DNA from: CAYXVU01 sp964468725
GTDB taxonomy: Bacteria; Acidobacteriota; Blastocatellia; UBA7656
Length of the DNA stretch: 24,585 bases
Assembly: GCA_964468725.1 (NCBI GenBank)
Contig: CAYXVU010000073.1
Location: 1-24,585 of the forward strand
Direction of reading: 5' to 3'
Position 1 is the first letter of the stretch; each line of letters opens with the position of its first letter. This document shows, piece by piece, positions 8,559-16,792 of this stretch. A program made the translations under genes and the position numbers. The notes beneath the pieces are model-generated. The model had not been told where the DNA came from, did no database searches, and saw nothing but the letters and a program-made list of their open reading frames with translations.

Positions 8559-8587
8559 ACTATACACAACGAGGCGCGAGTCTTCAA
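8559..8587 (-). promoter_or_regulatory. Sigma-70-type promoter for the transketolase operon
   Basis: On the minus strand TTGAAG (8582-8587) and TATAGT (8559-8564) are separated by exactly 17 bp. Four of six bases match the -35 consensus and five of six the -10 consensus. Transcription would begin near 8552, leaving an mRNA leader of about 110 nt before the transketolase ATG. No other strong minus-strand pair was seen in this gap. Confidence 0.55.
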
Positions 8588-8687
8588 CGACCCAGAATAG
8601 GTGATTAGCCCGAATTCATCCGATGCTGATACTATCTCACCTTCTCCGTATCCTTTCCCACACTTCCAATTCATAAAGGAGTTGCCA

Positions 8688-11465
8688 ATGAAGTACGAGT
8701 TTCGGAAGCGAATTGTGAGACATGCATTCACTACCCTATCGCTCATCTGTGTCGCATCGGTTGTGCTCACCAGTCTATTTTTCGGATTCCCGATCCGTGC
8801 AGCACAAATCACGCCCGCTCTGATTCAAACAATCGATCTGGGAGTTGTTACGGCTCGCGTCTCCGTAATTGGCGCTATACAGGATCATCACCTCTCCGGC
8901 GACGTTGGGGTCAACGACTTTACAACCTTTCCGCGTGCACAAGCATTGGCAAGCGGAGATTTTAACAATGACGGATTTGATGATGTTGCCATCGGCGCTC
9001 CGGATGCAGACTTCACCCCCACCGGAGGCGAAGCGCGAAGCGAAGCCGGAGCCGTTTACATCGTTTTCGGACAAAACAATTTTGCGCCGACCACCGTCAT
9101 TGATACCAACCTGGCGTCGAGTAGCCTACCCAATACACGCATCTTCGGAATCGCCAGCGATGACCATCTCGGAGCAGCGGTCGCCGTTGGCGATATCAAC
9201 GGCGATGGGTTCGATGATCTGTTGATGGGTGCAACAGGCCGGGACTTCAATGATACAACGCGAACCGATACCGGAGCCGTCTTCGTTCTGTTCGGGGCGA
9301 CCAACTTTCCGCAAGGGAACATTGATCTGGCAGCCGCTGGCAGCGCCAATCTCATCATCGTCGGCGAACGCTCAGGCGACCGGTTTGGCAGTTCCATTGC
9401 TACCGGCAACATTGGCGGCGCAACCGATATTGCCGACATTCTGATTGGCGCACCGGGGAACACTGGCCCTGCCGATGACCGAGCGGACGGTGGTGCGGCG
9501 TATATTGTATTCGGAGCAACAACCCTGGGCACGGGCGGCGGCCTGATTGATTTGGGCACAACGACCGCGAGCGTGAGCATCTTCGGCAGAACCGGAAGTC
9601 TGCTCGGTTCGGCTCTGTCAATTGGCGATGTTAATGGCACAGCCCCTGCTGACCTGCTGGTAGGCGCTCCGCTAGCCAATCGGCCAGACCTGCCTACCGA
9701 GACGCTCCATACGGGCGGAGCGTTCGTCTTTTTCGGAGGCGTGAATCTTAATCCGCCAGCCGGGACAACGTCGAAAACCTTCGATTTGAATTCGGCGGTC
9801 GTCTCTCAGCGACCAAATGTATCCATTTACGGCAGCGATGTGGATGACCATTTAGGGGTTAGCGTTGCAACCGGCGATGTCACCGAAGATGGCAACAGCG
9901 ATGTGTTATTAGGCGCGCCTGATGCCGATGCCGTTGGTAATGCCAGAAGCGGAGCCGGTGAAGCGTATGTCATTAGAGGTGGAACAACCATCAATCCGCC
10001 TGCGGGGACAACCGAGCGCCGCATAGATATTTCCAATCAGACAGCGGCTCTCACCTTCTACGGCGCGGCTGCCGGTGACCATCTGGGATCAATGGTCAAA
10101 GCCGTTTTGATTAACACAACAGCAAATAATGATCTGACGCTCGATCTGGCTATCGGCGTGCCGGGCTTTGACCCGCCTGCCAAATTAAATGGGGGAGCGG
10201 TTTCCGTATTGTTTGGCGGCGCGAATCTAACGCTCTTTGCGGAAAGGGACGGGGCGCTCAATCAGGACGACCTGCGCATTGTCGGCCAATTGGCCGGTGA
10301 TGAGTTAGGTCGCGGCATTGCAGCGGGCGATCTCGATAACAATGGCGGCGGGGACATTATTGTCGGTGCGCCTTTCAATGATGTCACTATCGCAGCCATA
10401 ACCCGCGCAGAGGCCGGACGAGTCTATGCCCTGTTCGCTGCCGAAGAGAATGTCCCGCCCATCAATCAACCGCCAGTAATAACCGTGGTCAATCCTAACG
10501 GCGGCAATTCGATACCCGGCGGCAGCAATTTCAACATCACCTGGGCAGCGCAAGATGCGAACGGCGTCGACACCATTGACCGCTTCGAAATCCGCCTCTC
10601 CACCGATAGCGGCGCCAGCTTCAATACTATCATCGCGACGAATCTGGCGGGCACGGCTCGCCTCTTTGTCTGGAATGTGCCCATCGGATTGAACACCACG
10701 ACCGCACGCATCCGCATTATCGGATTTGATGATCAGGGCGCATCGGGACAAGATGACAGCAGTGAGAACTTCTCTATCGGAGACATCGGCATCACCGTCG
10801 TTTTGGCGACTCCCAATGGCGGAGATACTCTCCGTTTTGCACAAGTCTCTCCGATCACCTGGCAAGTGCCCGAAGAGATCGAAAATCAAATTGTCGGGTT
10901 CGATCTCTTCTTATCAACCGATGGCGGAACGACCTTCACAACTCCGATTGCCTTCGTTGGCCCCAATGAGCCTGCACTGGCAGCCGGTGTCCGCAGCTTC
11001 AACTGGACAGTGCCGAGCCTCTGCCTCACACAAGCACGCGTCATTATCTCCGCGCGCATTCTGAATGGCACGACCTCGATAGATCAAAGCAATTCGAACT
11101 TCACGATTCAGGATGTCGGCCCCACCGTTGACACCGCGCGCCTGATCTTTAATGCAGCGATCTCCAAACTCACGCTTCGCACAACGCAACCAACGGGAGG
11201 AACCGAGGTACGGTTTCTACAGAGCGTGCAAGTATCGCTCTCGTCCGATCAAGCGGGCACAACCTTCTTCTCCTTCCCTTCGGTAAATCGCAACACAAAT
11301 GGCAATAAGGTGAAGGTGAAAGGCAATCTCAACGGGCAAACACTCAATGCCTTTATCCCCGATCAAGCGATTCGCGTCTTGCGAATTGTCAATCCAACTT
11401 GCGGGGTTACCCATCTAACGGTCAGAAGGCAAGGAGCCACTTTGGTTCTCTTCACCAATCCGTAA
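8688..11465 (+). CDS. Secreted FG-GAP (integrin-alpha-like) seven-bladed propeller protein with Ig-like domains
   Basis: This 925-residue secreted protein probably acts outside the cell in adhesion or binding; its ligand is unknown. The ATG at 8688 follows AAGGAG by 6 nt and opens a signal peptide (basic MKYEFRKR, hydrophobic core 15-35, cleavage near 39). The open frame continues upstream to a GTG at 8601, which lacks these features. Seven FG-GAP repeats follow to about residue 588. Each has a Ca-binding-type loop then an IGAP-like strand: DFNNDGFDD (91-99), DINGDGFDD (169-177), a degenerate loop near 241, then loops near 314, 397, a lost one near 475, and 548-556. Two Ig-like or KNH-like modules follow (about 596-700 and 703-800), both starting with PNGG and carrying LSTDSG or LSTDGG. 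A C-terminal beta-domain (about 805-925) ends the protein. No membrane anchor or sorting signal is seen. Confidence 0.9.
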   Translation: MKYEFRKRIVRHAFTTLSLICVASVVLTSLFFGFPIRAAQITPALIQTIDLGVVTARVSVIGAIQDHHLSGDVGVNDFTTFPRAQALASGDFNNDGFDDVAIGAPDADFTPTGGEARSEAGAVYIVFGQNNFAPTTVIDTNLASSSLPNTRIFGIASDDHLGAAVAVGDINGDGFDDLLMGATGRDFNDTTRTDTGAVFVLFGATNFPQGNIDLAAAGSANLIIVGERSGDRFGSSIATGNIGGATDIADILIGAPGNTGPADDRADGGAAYIVFGATTLGTGGGLIDLGTTTASVSIFGRTGSLLGSALSIGDVNGTAPADLLVGAPLANRPDLPTETLHTGGAFVFFGGVNLNPPAGTTSKTFDLNSAVVSQRPNVSIYGSDVDDHLGVSVATGDVTEDGNSDVLLGAPDADAVGNARSGAGEAYVIRGGTTINPPAGTTERRIDISNQTAALTFYGAAAGDHLGSMVKAVLINTTANNDLTLDLAIGVPGFDPPAKLNGGAVSVLFGGANLTLFAERDGALNQDDLRIVGQLAGDELGRGIAAGDLDNNGGGDIIVGAPFNDVTIAAITRAEAGRVYALFAAEENVPPINQPPVITVVNPNGGNSIPGGSNFNITWAAQDANGVDTIDRFEIRLSTDSGASFNTIIATNLAGTARLFVWNVPIGLNTTTARIRIIGFDDQGASGQDDSSENFSIGDIGITVVLATPNGGDTLRFAQVSPITWQVPEEIENQIVGFDLFLSTDGGTTFTTPIAFVGPNEPALAAGVRSFNWTVPSLCLTQARVIISARILNGTTSIDQSNSNFTIQDVGPTVDTARLIFNAAISKLTLRTTQPTGGTEVRFLQSVQVSLSSDQAGTTFFSFPSVNRNTNGNKVKVKGNLNGQTLNAFIPDQAIRVLRIVNPTCGVTHLTVRRQGATLVLFTNP

Positions 11466-11493
11466 GGTAAGGCGATGACGGGAACCGCTCGGG

Positions 11494-11895
11494 CTAGGAA
11501 GCGAATGGCGAAGAGTTTTTGAGGCTAAGCGTTACCACTGTTGCTCCCCAACCACCGGCTTCCGGGGGCGCATCACTGTAAGCAATCACAAAGGGGCAAC
11601 GCGAGAGAATCGTTCTGACCATCTCGCGTTGCACGCCTACCCCTTTACCGTGAATGATGCGCAGAAACCGAACCTGCCGGTGCTGCGCTTCTTCCAAATA
11701 GTCTTCAACGACAGCCCGCACCTGTTTCGGCGGGATCGAGTGCAAGTCCAAAACATCAGCAAAGGGTACGATGACCGGTTCAGGAAACGGGCTCTCACTT
11801 TCCCGTGCAGGGGTCTCCTCTTCGTTCGTCACTACCTGTTTTGCCGAACGCCAACCGAGAAGGGTGAAAAGAAGTTCCCGAATCATGTCTCGCAT
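11494..11895 (-). CDS. Smr-domain protein (MutS2 C-terminal-like)
   Basis: This is a small protein with an Smr domain, a fold found at the end of MutS2 and in stand-alone proteins linked to DNA or RNA nicking. Key motifs are visible on the chosen 133-residue start: LDLHS (49-53, usually LDLHG), HGKG (82-85) and GGWGAT (114-119). The N-terminus, MRDMIRELLFTLLGW, is amphipathic and is followed by a Glu/Pro-rich linker. Start choice is uncertain. The frame is open to a TTG at 11985, but the ATG at 11895 (or one three codons later) gives a better-looking N-terminus; neither has a strong SD. It converges with the FG-GAP gene, with only 28 bp between the two stops. No MutS2 core is present. Confidence 0.85.
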   Translation of the reverse strand: MRDMIRELLFTLLGWRSAKQVVTNEEETPARESESPFPEPVIVPFADVLDLHSIPPKQVRAVVEDYLEEAQHRQVRFLRIIHGKGVGVQREMVRTILSRCPFVIAYSDAPPEAGGWGATVVTLSLKNSSPFAS

Positions 11896-12045
11896 CTTAG
11901 AGATGAAGGCGGTGAACTCACAAGCGGGAAACCTGTCTGCTACCCCTTTGCTACGCCAAGAGGAACGAACTGCAAAAATCACCAAACTGCACGCTTCCTT
12001 GCCGACCGATTTGAAAATATGAATAATGAGTTTTTAAGCAAAACT

Positions 12046-12064
12046 CGCTAGCCCTTACCTAGCG
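12046..12064. repeat. Short inverted repeat in a divergent promoter region
   Basis: CGCTAG (12046-12051) and CTAGCG (12059-12064) are perfect inverted copies around a 7-nt loop. They lie 20 bp before the exported-protein gene at 12085 and upstream of the divergent Smr gene. The site could be an operator or an mRNA leader hairpin. A weak minus-strand promoter (TTGCTT, 16 bp, TATTTT) sits at 12014-12041. Confidence 0.35.
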
Positions 12065-12084
12065 CAGTCAGCTTTTCTAACACT

Positions 12085-12888
12085 ATGCATCTCTTCATTG
12101 GGACAGTTTGCCTGCTCGCCACTCTCGTCAATACGGGCTTTGCGCCCCTATCTAATGGGATTGTGCAAACACAAAATTTCGCCACCTTCAAAGCCTCAAA
12201 CGAACGGCGCGAACGTGCTGAACGCGAATGGAAACGTTTACTCGAATCGTATAATCTACCCGACACTCCGCCGGACTTTTATCCCATCACGCATACCGTA
12301 CGGTCACTCGGCCCAGCGGCCAATCAGATTCAAATCATTCCGCCTTCGGAAAATCCCTCACCGCCTGCCGAAGCTGTGCGTATCGGCGTCAAACTCTTTC
12401 TCGAACGTTGGCGTGAATTGCTCGGCGCAGGGCTGAATGAACTGTCGTTGGTCGAAGCGCGTGAAGCCGATCATCTTTTCCGATTAACCTTCAAACAGGT
12501 CGGCTACCTATTCCCAATTGCCAGCCCTTACGGAGAGTTGACCCTCATCGTTAACGATACGGGTAAGCTGGTGCAGTTTGAAGACCGCCTCATTCCCTTC
12601 ATTGATATACCACTCCGACCTCTCATGGAGCGAGAAGCCGTCGCCAAACTTCTCATCAACCGGGAATTTACCTACTCAGACATTGCCGGACGCCCGCAAC
12701 GTGTCCGCATCAACGGGCGCGAAGAGATCCAAATCAAACGCTTGGTTATCTTCCCCCTCGAACGCGACAACGCGCTCAACCTGCATCTGGCTTGGCAATT
12801 GCAAGTTGGGCAATCATTGACCTGGACTGTCTACTTGAATGCGATAACCGGAGAAGAGTTGAAAGCCGAACAGAACTTTCAAACATAA
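12085..12888 (+). CDS. Exported PepSY-like protein
   Basis: I recognise no exact family. The 267 residues start with a likely signal peptide (hydrophobic to about residue 20) and continue as a soluble exported protein. The region HLAWQLQVGQSLTWTVYLNAITGEEL (about 233-260) resembles PepSY or FTP (fungalysin-propeptide-like) modules, which end in 'vdA.tGe.l'. The middle part, around YGELTLIVNDTGKLVQFEDRLIP, looks like a first copy of the same fold. Such modules commonly inhibit or assist peptidases, but no peptidase is adjacent. The ATG at 12085 lacks a clear SD. The next gene begins 3 bp after the stop, so the two are cotranscribed and probably translationally coupled. Confidence 0.75.
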   Translation: MHLFIGTVCLLATLVNTGFAPLSNGIVQTQNFATFKASNERRERAEREWKRLLESYNLPDTPPDFYPITHTVRSLGPAANQIQIIPPSENPSPPAEAVRIGVKLFLERWRELLGAGLNELSLVEAREADHLFRLTFKQVGYLFPIASPYGELTLIVNDTGKLVQFEDRLIPFIDIPLRPLMEREAVAKLLINREFTYSDIAGRPQRVRINGREEIQIKRLVIFPLERDNALNLHLAWQLQVGQSLTWTVYLNAITGEELKAEQNFQT

Positions 12889-12891
12889 GTT

Positions 12892-15270
12892 ATGGAAACC
12901 GTCATCACGCGCGACACCGATATTATCCGAGAGTATATGACCATTCTGGCGGCACAAGAACGCGCCGTTTCGCCCTTCGCTCAGATCGCGGCTACCATCA
13001 AACTCGCGCAGTTACGTAGCGAGCTTGACGCCACGCAATTGGAGAGCACGGACGAAGACATCGCCAACTTGCGGCGCGAGATCAACAACCGAATTAATCG
13101 CACTTTTCTGCGCCGTTTCATGACCGGTAAATGGGGATCGAGAATCGGTATCCTGTTCACCCAGGTCATCGCTCAGCAAGTGCTCCTCTTACTCATTCTG
13201 CTGGCCAATATGCTCTTCGTCTCTGTCGCCCCTGTCCCCAAATGGTGGAATCCAGTTTTGCCGCACGATGAATACAGTTTTCTCTATGTCTTCATCTTCG
13301 TCTTTTACTTTGCAACAGCGCTGGTTGCCGTGTTGACAGTTTTTGGGGGCAGGTTTTTTTCGACCTGGAAAAAGACCCTTCCTCTCATTCTACTCATCAC
13401 CATCTTGTCCACCGTTGGCACCTATTTAGTTGTACGTCGCGCCGTCAACCCGGTGCGCCGATCCTCTTCCGTGATGCTGTTCGCCAGGCAACTCGGTTTC
13501 GGCGATTCAGACATGTATCGGCAATGGGTCGAAGCGAGTTGGCTACTCAAAGATGCAAAATTTCGAAGCGATTACGAAACTTATTTGCGTAATGGACCGG
13601 GGCGATGGATCACCTCGCGCTTTGCCGCCTCCGATGACTCGGCATGGACGAATTCGTTGACCGTTATGGAAGAGTACGTAACCAGCGGCCAGGACATCGA
13701 AGGATTGCGCGAATGGATGCACTATTATCTCGATAAAAATCGTATCTATTCGGAAGATCGCATTGAACGCGAAGTGAATGCGCTCACCGGTGAAGCCAAT
13801 CAACTTCTTCTCGGCATCTGGCAGGTCGAGCCGTACTTGAAAGAACGAGATCAACGGATGTATCGCGCCTATCTCGGACTATCGGAAAAACGACTGATCC
13901 TTTATGGCTTGGCCTGGCTCGGATTGTTGACTCTGTCATTTCTGATCGGCTATCTCTTCATCCCCTTCGTTGCCCGTTTATATAATCGCCCGAATGAAAA
14001 GCGACAAACGGTCATCAGTCCCATACATCCTCCCGTGCAACCCTCCCTTGCACCCTCGATCTCCGATTCAATGGCGAACGAAGCAACGGAGGCGCACTCC
14101 TTCGTCGAGGAACAGAACCTATATGACGACCCGCCAGCCTATGCGCTGCCCCGTTCAGATTCGAGTCGAAATTGGTTTCCCGAAAAATCGGGCATTCAAA
14201 CCTTGCCTTTCTTTGACACGCCCTTCGAAATGTTTTCCCGTGTGCACCGTAAATTCTTAAAGATCGCCGTCTTCTCTTCTATCCTCGTCTTTGCTTTTTG
14301 GGCTGCCTTTTTGATTCTCACCTTAGCGAGTCAGCGAAATCCCTCGACACAAGCGGCCCTGATGGGAGATTTTTTACTGCTTCCGAACTTTGCTGAAGGC
14401 GCAGCGATGCAGTCAGTTGCTTCTCCTCCGGGGCATTCATCTCCGAGTCTCACTCCTTCGACCCTCCAAGAAGAGAGCACCCCGGCAACTCAGGCAAGGT
14501 TACAGGATGCTAGGCAGGAAACCCTGCTGACAAACAATCTCTTCGAACTTTATGACCGCTTAGATGAGGGCGATTATCAATTTGCCAAGCAACGAAAGAG
14601 TCAACTGACATTGCTGACGGGACTCCGTTCCGATCTATCAGCCTTGCGAAGTATGACATCGGAGTTTCAGCAAACCACAGCCGGGTTACCTAATCAACTT
14701 GCCGAGTTGAACTCACGAGCCAGCGCTGCCGAAGCGCGCGCCGGACAGGCAATCGGCGAATTGAGCGGGACACGGCAAAAGGCGGATGATCTCGAAAGTC
14801 AGATCAATGCCAAACTCACGCAACTCGACCAACGGGCATCTCGCGTAGCCGATCAGATCGGAAGAGTCGAAGAGCAGGCATCCTTGCTGGCGACCCGAAC
14901 CGAGGCACTCGAAAAGGAGTTAGACCGCCGCGCCCGCCAAATTGAAGCCCGAACCGAAGAGTTGGGGGAACGGACAGCAGCTCTCAATGAGCGTGATGAT
15001 CGGCTCACCCGGCTGCAACGCGCGGCTTTTAATGCCATCCTTTCGGGATTAAAGACCGAAGTAGACGAAATCGAGCGGCGCACTCAAGTCGGAGCCGCTC
15101 GCCCTGTGCAGGCTCCGGAAGCGCGCGCTATGGTCGCGGCCATCACGCAACGGATGAAGACCATCTCAGATGACCTGCGCGACATCAATACCGATCCGGC
15201 CAAGCAATTGCTTGCGCAACTGGAAGAGCTCAGCAAACGAGTCGAGCAAATCGCGGCACGGATTCGTTGA
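12892..15270 (+). CDS. Five-TM membrane protein with long C-terminal coiled coil
   Basis: I do not recognise a family. The 792-residue protein has predicted membrane helices near 87-112, 129-151, 161-181, 337-360 and 457-479. A polar domain at 182-336 (rich in Trp, Tyr and Glu) follows the third helix, and a Pro/Ser-rich loop at 365-450 precedes the fifth. After the last helix come a Ser/Pro/Thr linker and a strongly predicted coiled coil from about 534 to 792. It contains runs such as LATRTEALEKELDRRARQ and LAELNSRASAAEARAG. Placement of the coiled coil on the periplasmic or cytoplasmic side cannot be decided with certainty; five helices place the N- and C-termini on opposite sides. The start is 3 bp after the previous stop. 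A scaffold or tether role in the envelope is a guess. Confidence 0.8.
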   Translation: METVITRDTDIIREYMTILAAQERAVSPFAQIAATIKLAQLRSELDATQLESTDEDIANLRREINNRINRTFLRRFMTGKWGSRIGILFTQVIAQQVLLLLILLANMLFVSVAPVPKWWNPVLPHDEYSFLYVFIFVFYFATALVAVLTVFGGRFFSTWKKTLPLILLITILSTVGTYLVVRRAVNPVRRSSSVMLFARQLGFGDSDMYRQWVEASWLLKDAKFRSDYETYLRNGPGRWITSRFAASDDSAWTNSLTVMEEYVTSGQDIEGLREWMHYYLDKNRIYSEDRIEREVNALTGEANQLLLGIWQVEPYLKERDQRMYRAYLGLSEKRLILYGLAWLGLLTLSFLIGYLFIPFVARLYNRPNEKRQTVISPIHPPVQPSLAPSISDSMANEATEAHSFVEEQNLYDDPPAYALPRSDSSRNWFPEKSGIQTLPFFDTPFEMFSRVHRKFLKIAVFSSILVFAFWAAFLILTLASQRNPSTQAALMGDFLLLPNFAEGAAMQSVASPPGHSSPSLTPSTLQEESTPATQARLQDARQETLLTNNLFELYDRLDEGDYQFAKQRKSQLTLLTGLRSDLSALRSMTSEFQQTTAGLPNQLAELNSRASAAEARAGQAIGELSGTRQKADDLESQINAKLTQLDQRASRVADQIGRVEEQASLLATRTEALEKELDRRARQIEARTEELGERTAALNERDDRLTRLQRAAFNAILSGLKTEVDEIERRTQVGAARPVQAPEARAMVAAITQRMKTISDDLRDINTDPAKQLLAQLEELSKRVEQIAARIR

Positions 15271-15528
15271 CGACTTGGCGATAACATACTCAATTTATTC
15301 AGGGAGGTTTAGTAGTACGAACAAGGTATTTTCTTAGCCGTTTGGTTAGATTTGTGTAGACAAACGAAGAAGCTTGGCATATTTTGTACAAGGAAATACG
15401 TGGGTTTACGGATTGCAGTAAGACCAGTTAGCCGCCAGGGAATCGTAAAATATCGTCGCTTGTGTTCCCGAATTTCGTAGTGCTCCCACAATGATTTACC
15501 CTCCACTTGTAAATCTAGGGAGTAACCT
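15271..15528. other. AT-rich intergenic leader before the TonB-C gene
   Basis: This 258-bp gap, one of the two largest non-coding stretches in the window, is AT-richer than its flanks. It contains a TAAAAT -10-like hexamer at 15446-15451 with no good -35 partner at 17 bp. A GGGAA...TTCCC dyad spans about 15438-15469. A minus-strand open frame across it has no support. The SD GGGAG (15518-15522) lies 6 nt before the ATG. The four bases CTCC at 15501-15504 could mask it. Confidence 0.4.
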
Positions 15529-16755
15529 ATGCGATATCGGATAACAAAGGTTATTACATTGATCGCCTTTGTTTCAACGATGGCGATCAATGTAATCGCT
15601 CAAGCAAGTCCACAATCATCGAAATCCACACCCAACCTTACAGCGAGTGCCAATAAACCGGCACCAACTCCCGAGCGCGAACAGGATGGCTATCTTGGAC
15701 CTGTGCGCCGAGTGAAGACCGAAGTGTCGAAAATCACCAGCCGCGGCGGCAAACTTGTTGAAGGCCCGCGCAGTACTCTGGAGAATGTTGCCTACGACAT
15801 CAAAGGCAACAAAAGTGACTATGACTATTTTCCCAACGCCGTCGCACAACTCGAATCAACCGGGCGTGAGGCCTATAAGTATGATGAGCGCGGCAACATT
15901 AGCGAGATGGTGGTCTACAATCCGGACGGCTCGATTGCCAAAAAAGAGGTTTATACCTACGAGTACGATGCGTTCGGGAATTGGGTTAAAATGACTAGTT
16001 CGGTTGCAGTCATTGAAAATGCCAAGCTGGTGTACGAACCAACCGAAGTCACACACCGCACGATCTCTTATTACGTCGATGAAAGCACCTTGAAGCTGTT
16101 AGAGAAAGCTAATCAAAAACCGGTTGTCGCTACGACTCCCCCTCCCACAACTCCCATTACACAATCGCCGCCCAATTCGGCAGGTGGGCCATCAACCGCC
16201 GCGAACTCAAGTACCCCTGCCAGCGCATCAACAGCCACAAAATCTGAAGCTCCGGCAGGCAGTTCCGCGCAGCCCAACCCGGCAACGACCGCCAGTAATA
16301 CGGGCAGTGCAACACAACCGACGACGCCACCAACTCAACCTCCGGAAAGTCACACTGCCACCACTTCTCAACCGGTTGCCAACCCAACCAGCACGGAGAG
16401 TAATAAAAAAGAGGCGTCTGCTGCATCGAACCCAAATAACTCCGAATCGGAAGCAGCGCCTGCTCCCAAACTGCTGCGACCGGTTTCCGGCGGGGTGCTC
16501 AACAGCAAAGCGCTTGAATTGCCTCCCCCAGACTATCCAAACCAAGCCAGAACGATGCGTATAACCGGGACGGTCACCGTCGAAGTGGTAATTGATGAGC
16601 GCGGCAGAGTCGTATCCGCAAAGGCCCTTTCCGGACCCGTTCTCTTGCAAGACGCAGCCGTGCGGGCGGCAAAGCGCGCCAAGTTTTCTGCCACCAAATT
16701 ATCCGGCCAGGCGGTGAAGACCGTCGGCACAATTCATTACAAATTTTCCCTGTAA
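15529..16755 (+). CDS. Exported TonB C-terminal-domain protein
   Basis: This 408-residue protein ends in a TonB_C domain (about 315-408: LPPPDYPNQARTMRITGTVTVEVVIDERGRVVSAKALSGP...), the module that contacts outer-membrane receptors in TonB systems. The N-terminus is a signal peptide or anchor (hydrophobic 7-24). Next comes a region with YD-type repeats: YKYDERGNISEMVVYNPDGS (117-136) and YEYDAFGNWVKM (144-155). A Pro/Thr/Ser/Ala linker follows (about 196-300). A cleavable-looking N-terminus (AQA near 26) would make it a periplasmic TonB-C protein rather than a classic energy transducer, and no exbB or exbD lies in the window. GGGAG lies 6 nt before the ATG. A 15-bp inverted repeat falls within codons 9-23. 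Confidence 0.85.
   Translation: MRYRITKVITLIAFVSTMAINVIAQASPQSSKSTPNLTASANKPAPTPEREQDGYLGPVRRVKTEVSKITSRGGKLVEGPRSTLENVAYDIKGNKSDYDYFPNAVAQLESTGREAYKYDERGNISEMVVYNPDGSIAKKEVYTYEYDAFGNWVKMTSSVAVIENAKLVYEPTEVTHRTISYYVDESTLKLLEKANQKPVVATTPPPTTPITQSPPNSAGGPSTAANSSTPASASTATKSEAPAGSSAQPNPATTASNTGSATQPTTPPTQPPESHTATTSQPVANPTSTESNKKEASAASNPNNSESEAAPAPKLLRPVSGGVLNSKALELPPPDYPNQARTMRITGTVTVEVVIDERGRVVSAKALSGPVLLQDAAVRAAKRAKFSATKLSGQAVKTVGTIHYKFSL
15543..15596 (+). repeat. Overlapping, mutually exclusive inverted repeats in the signal-peptide codons
   Basis: ATTACATTGATCGCC (15553-15567) and GGCGATCAATGTAAT (15582-15596) are perfect 15-bp inverted copies around a 14-nt loop. AACAAAGG (15543-15550) can instead pair perfectly with CCTTTGTT (15566-15573). 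That second hairpin contains the first one's left arm in its loop and shares 15566-15567, so both cannot form at once. A third 5-bp hairpin (ATAAC/GTTAT, 15541-15554) also overlaps. Confidence 0.8.
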
Positions 16756-16792
16756 CCCCACAGGCAGGCTAAAAACGCAGAAGGAAAAATTT

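Noticed and set aside
8492..8812. Minus-strand open frame of 106 codons across the gap before the FG-GAP gene
   Set aside because: It overlaps the transketolase promoter and the FG-GAP signal-peptide codons, has no SD, and its composition is not protein-like.
9752..10020. Near-repeated DNA around NPPAGTT in the FG-GAP gene as a possible mobile repeat
   Set aside because: The similarity is limited to the repeat unit of the propeller blades and follows the protein repeat.
10305..10889. Minus-strand open frame of 194 codons in the FG-GAP gene
   Set aside because: It is antisense to the last FG-GAP blade and the Ig-like domain; no independent start signal or family.
15309..15590. Minus-strand open frame of 93 codons in the AT-rich gap before the TonB-C gene
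   Set aside because: It runs through the inverted repeat and the SD of the TonB-C gene, has no RBS and resembles no family.
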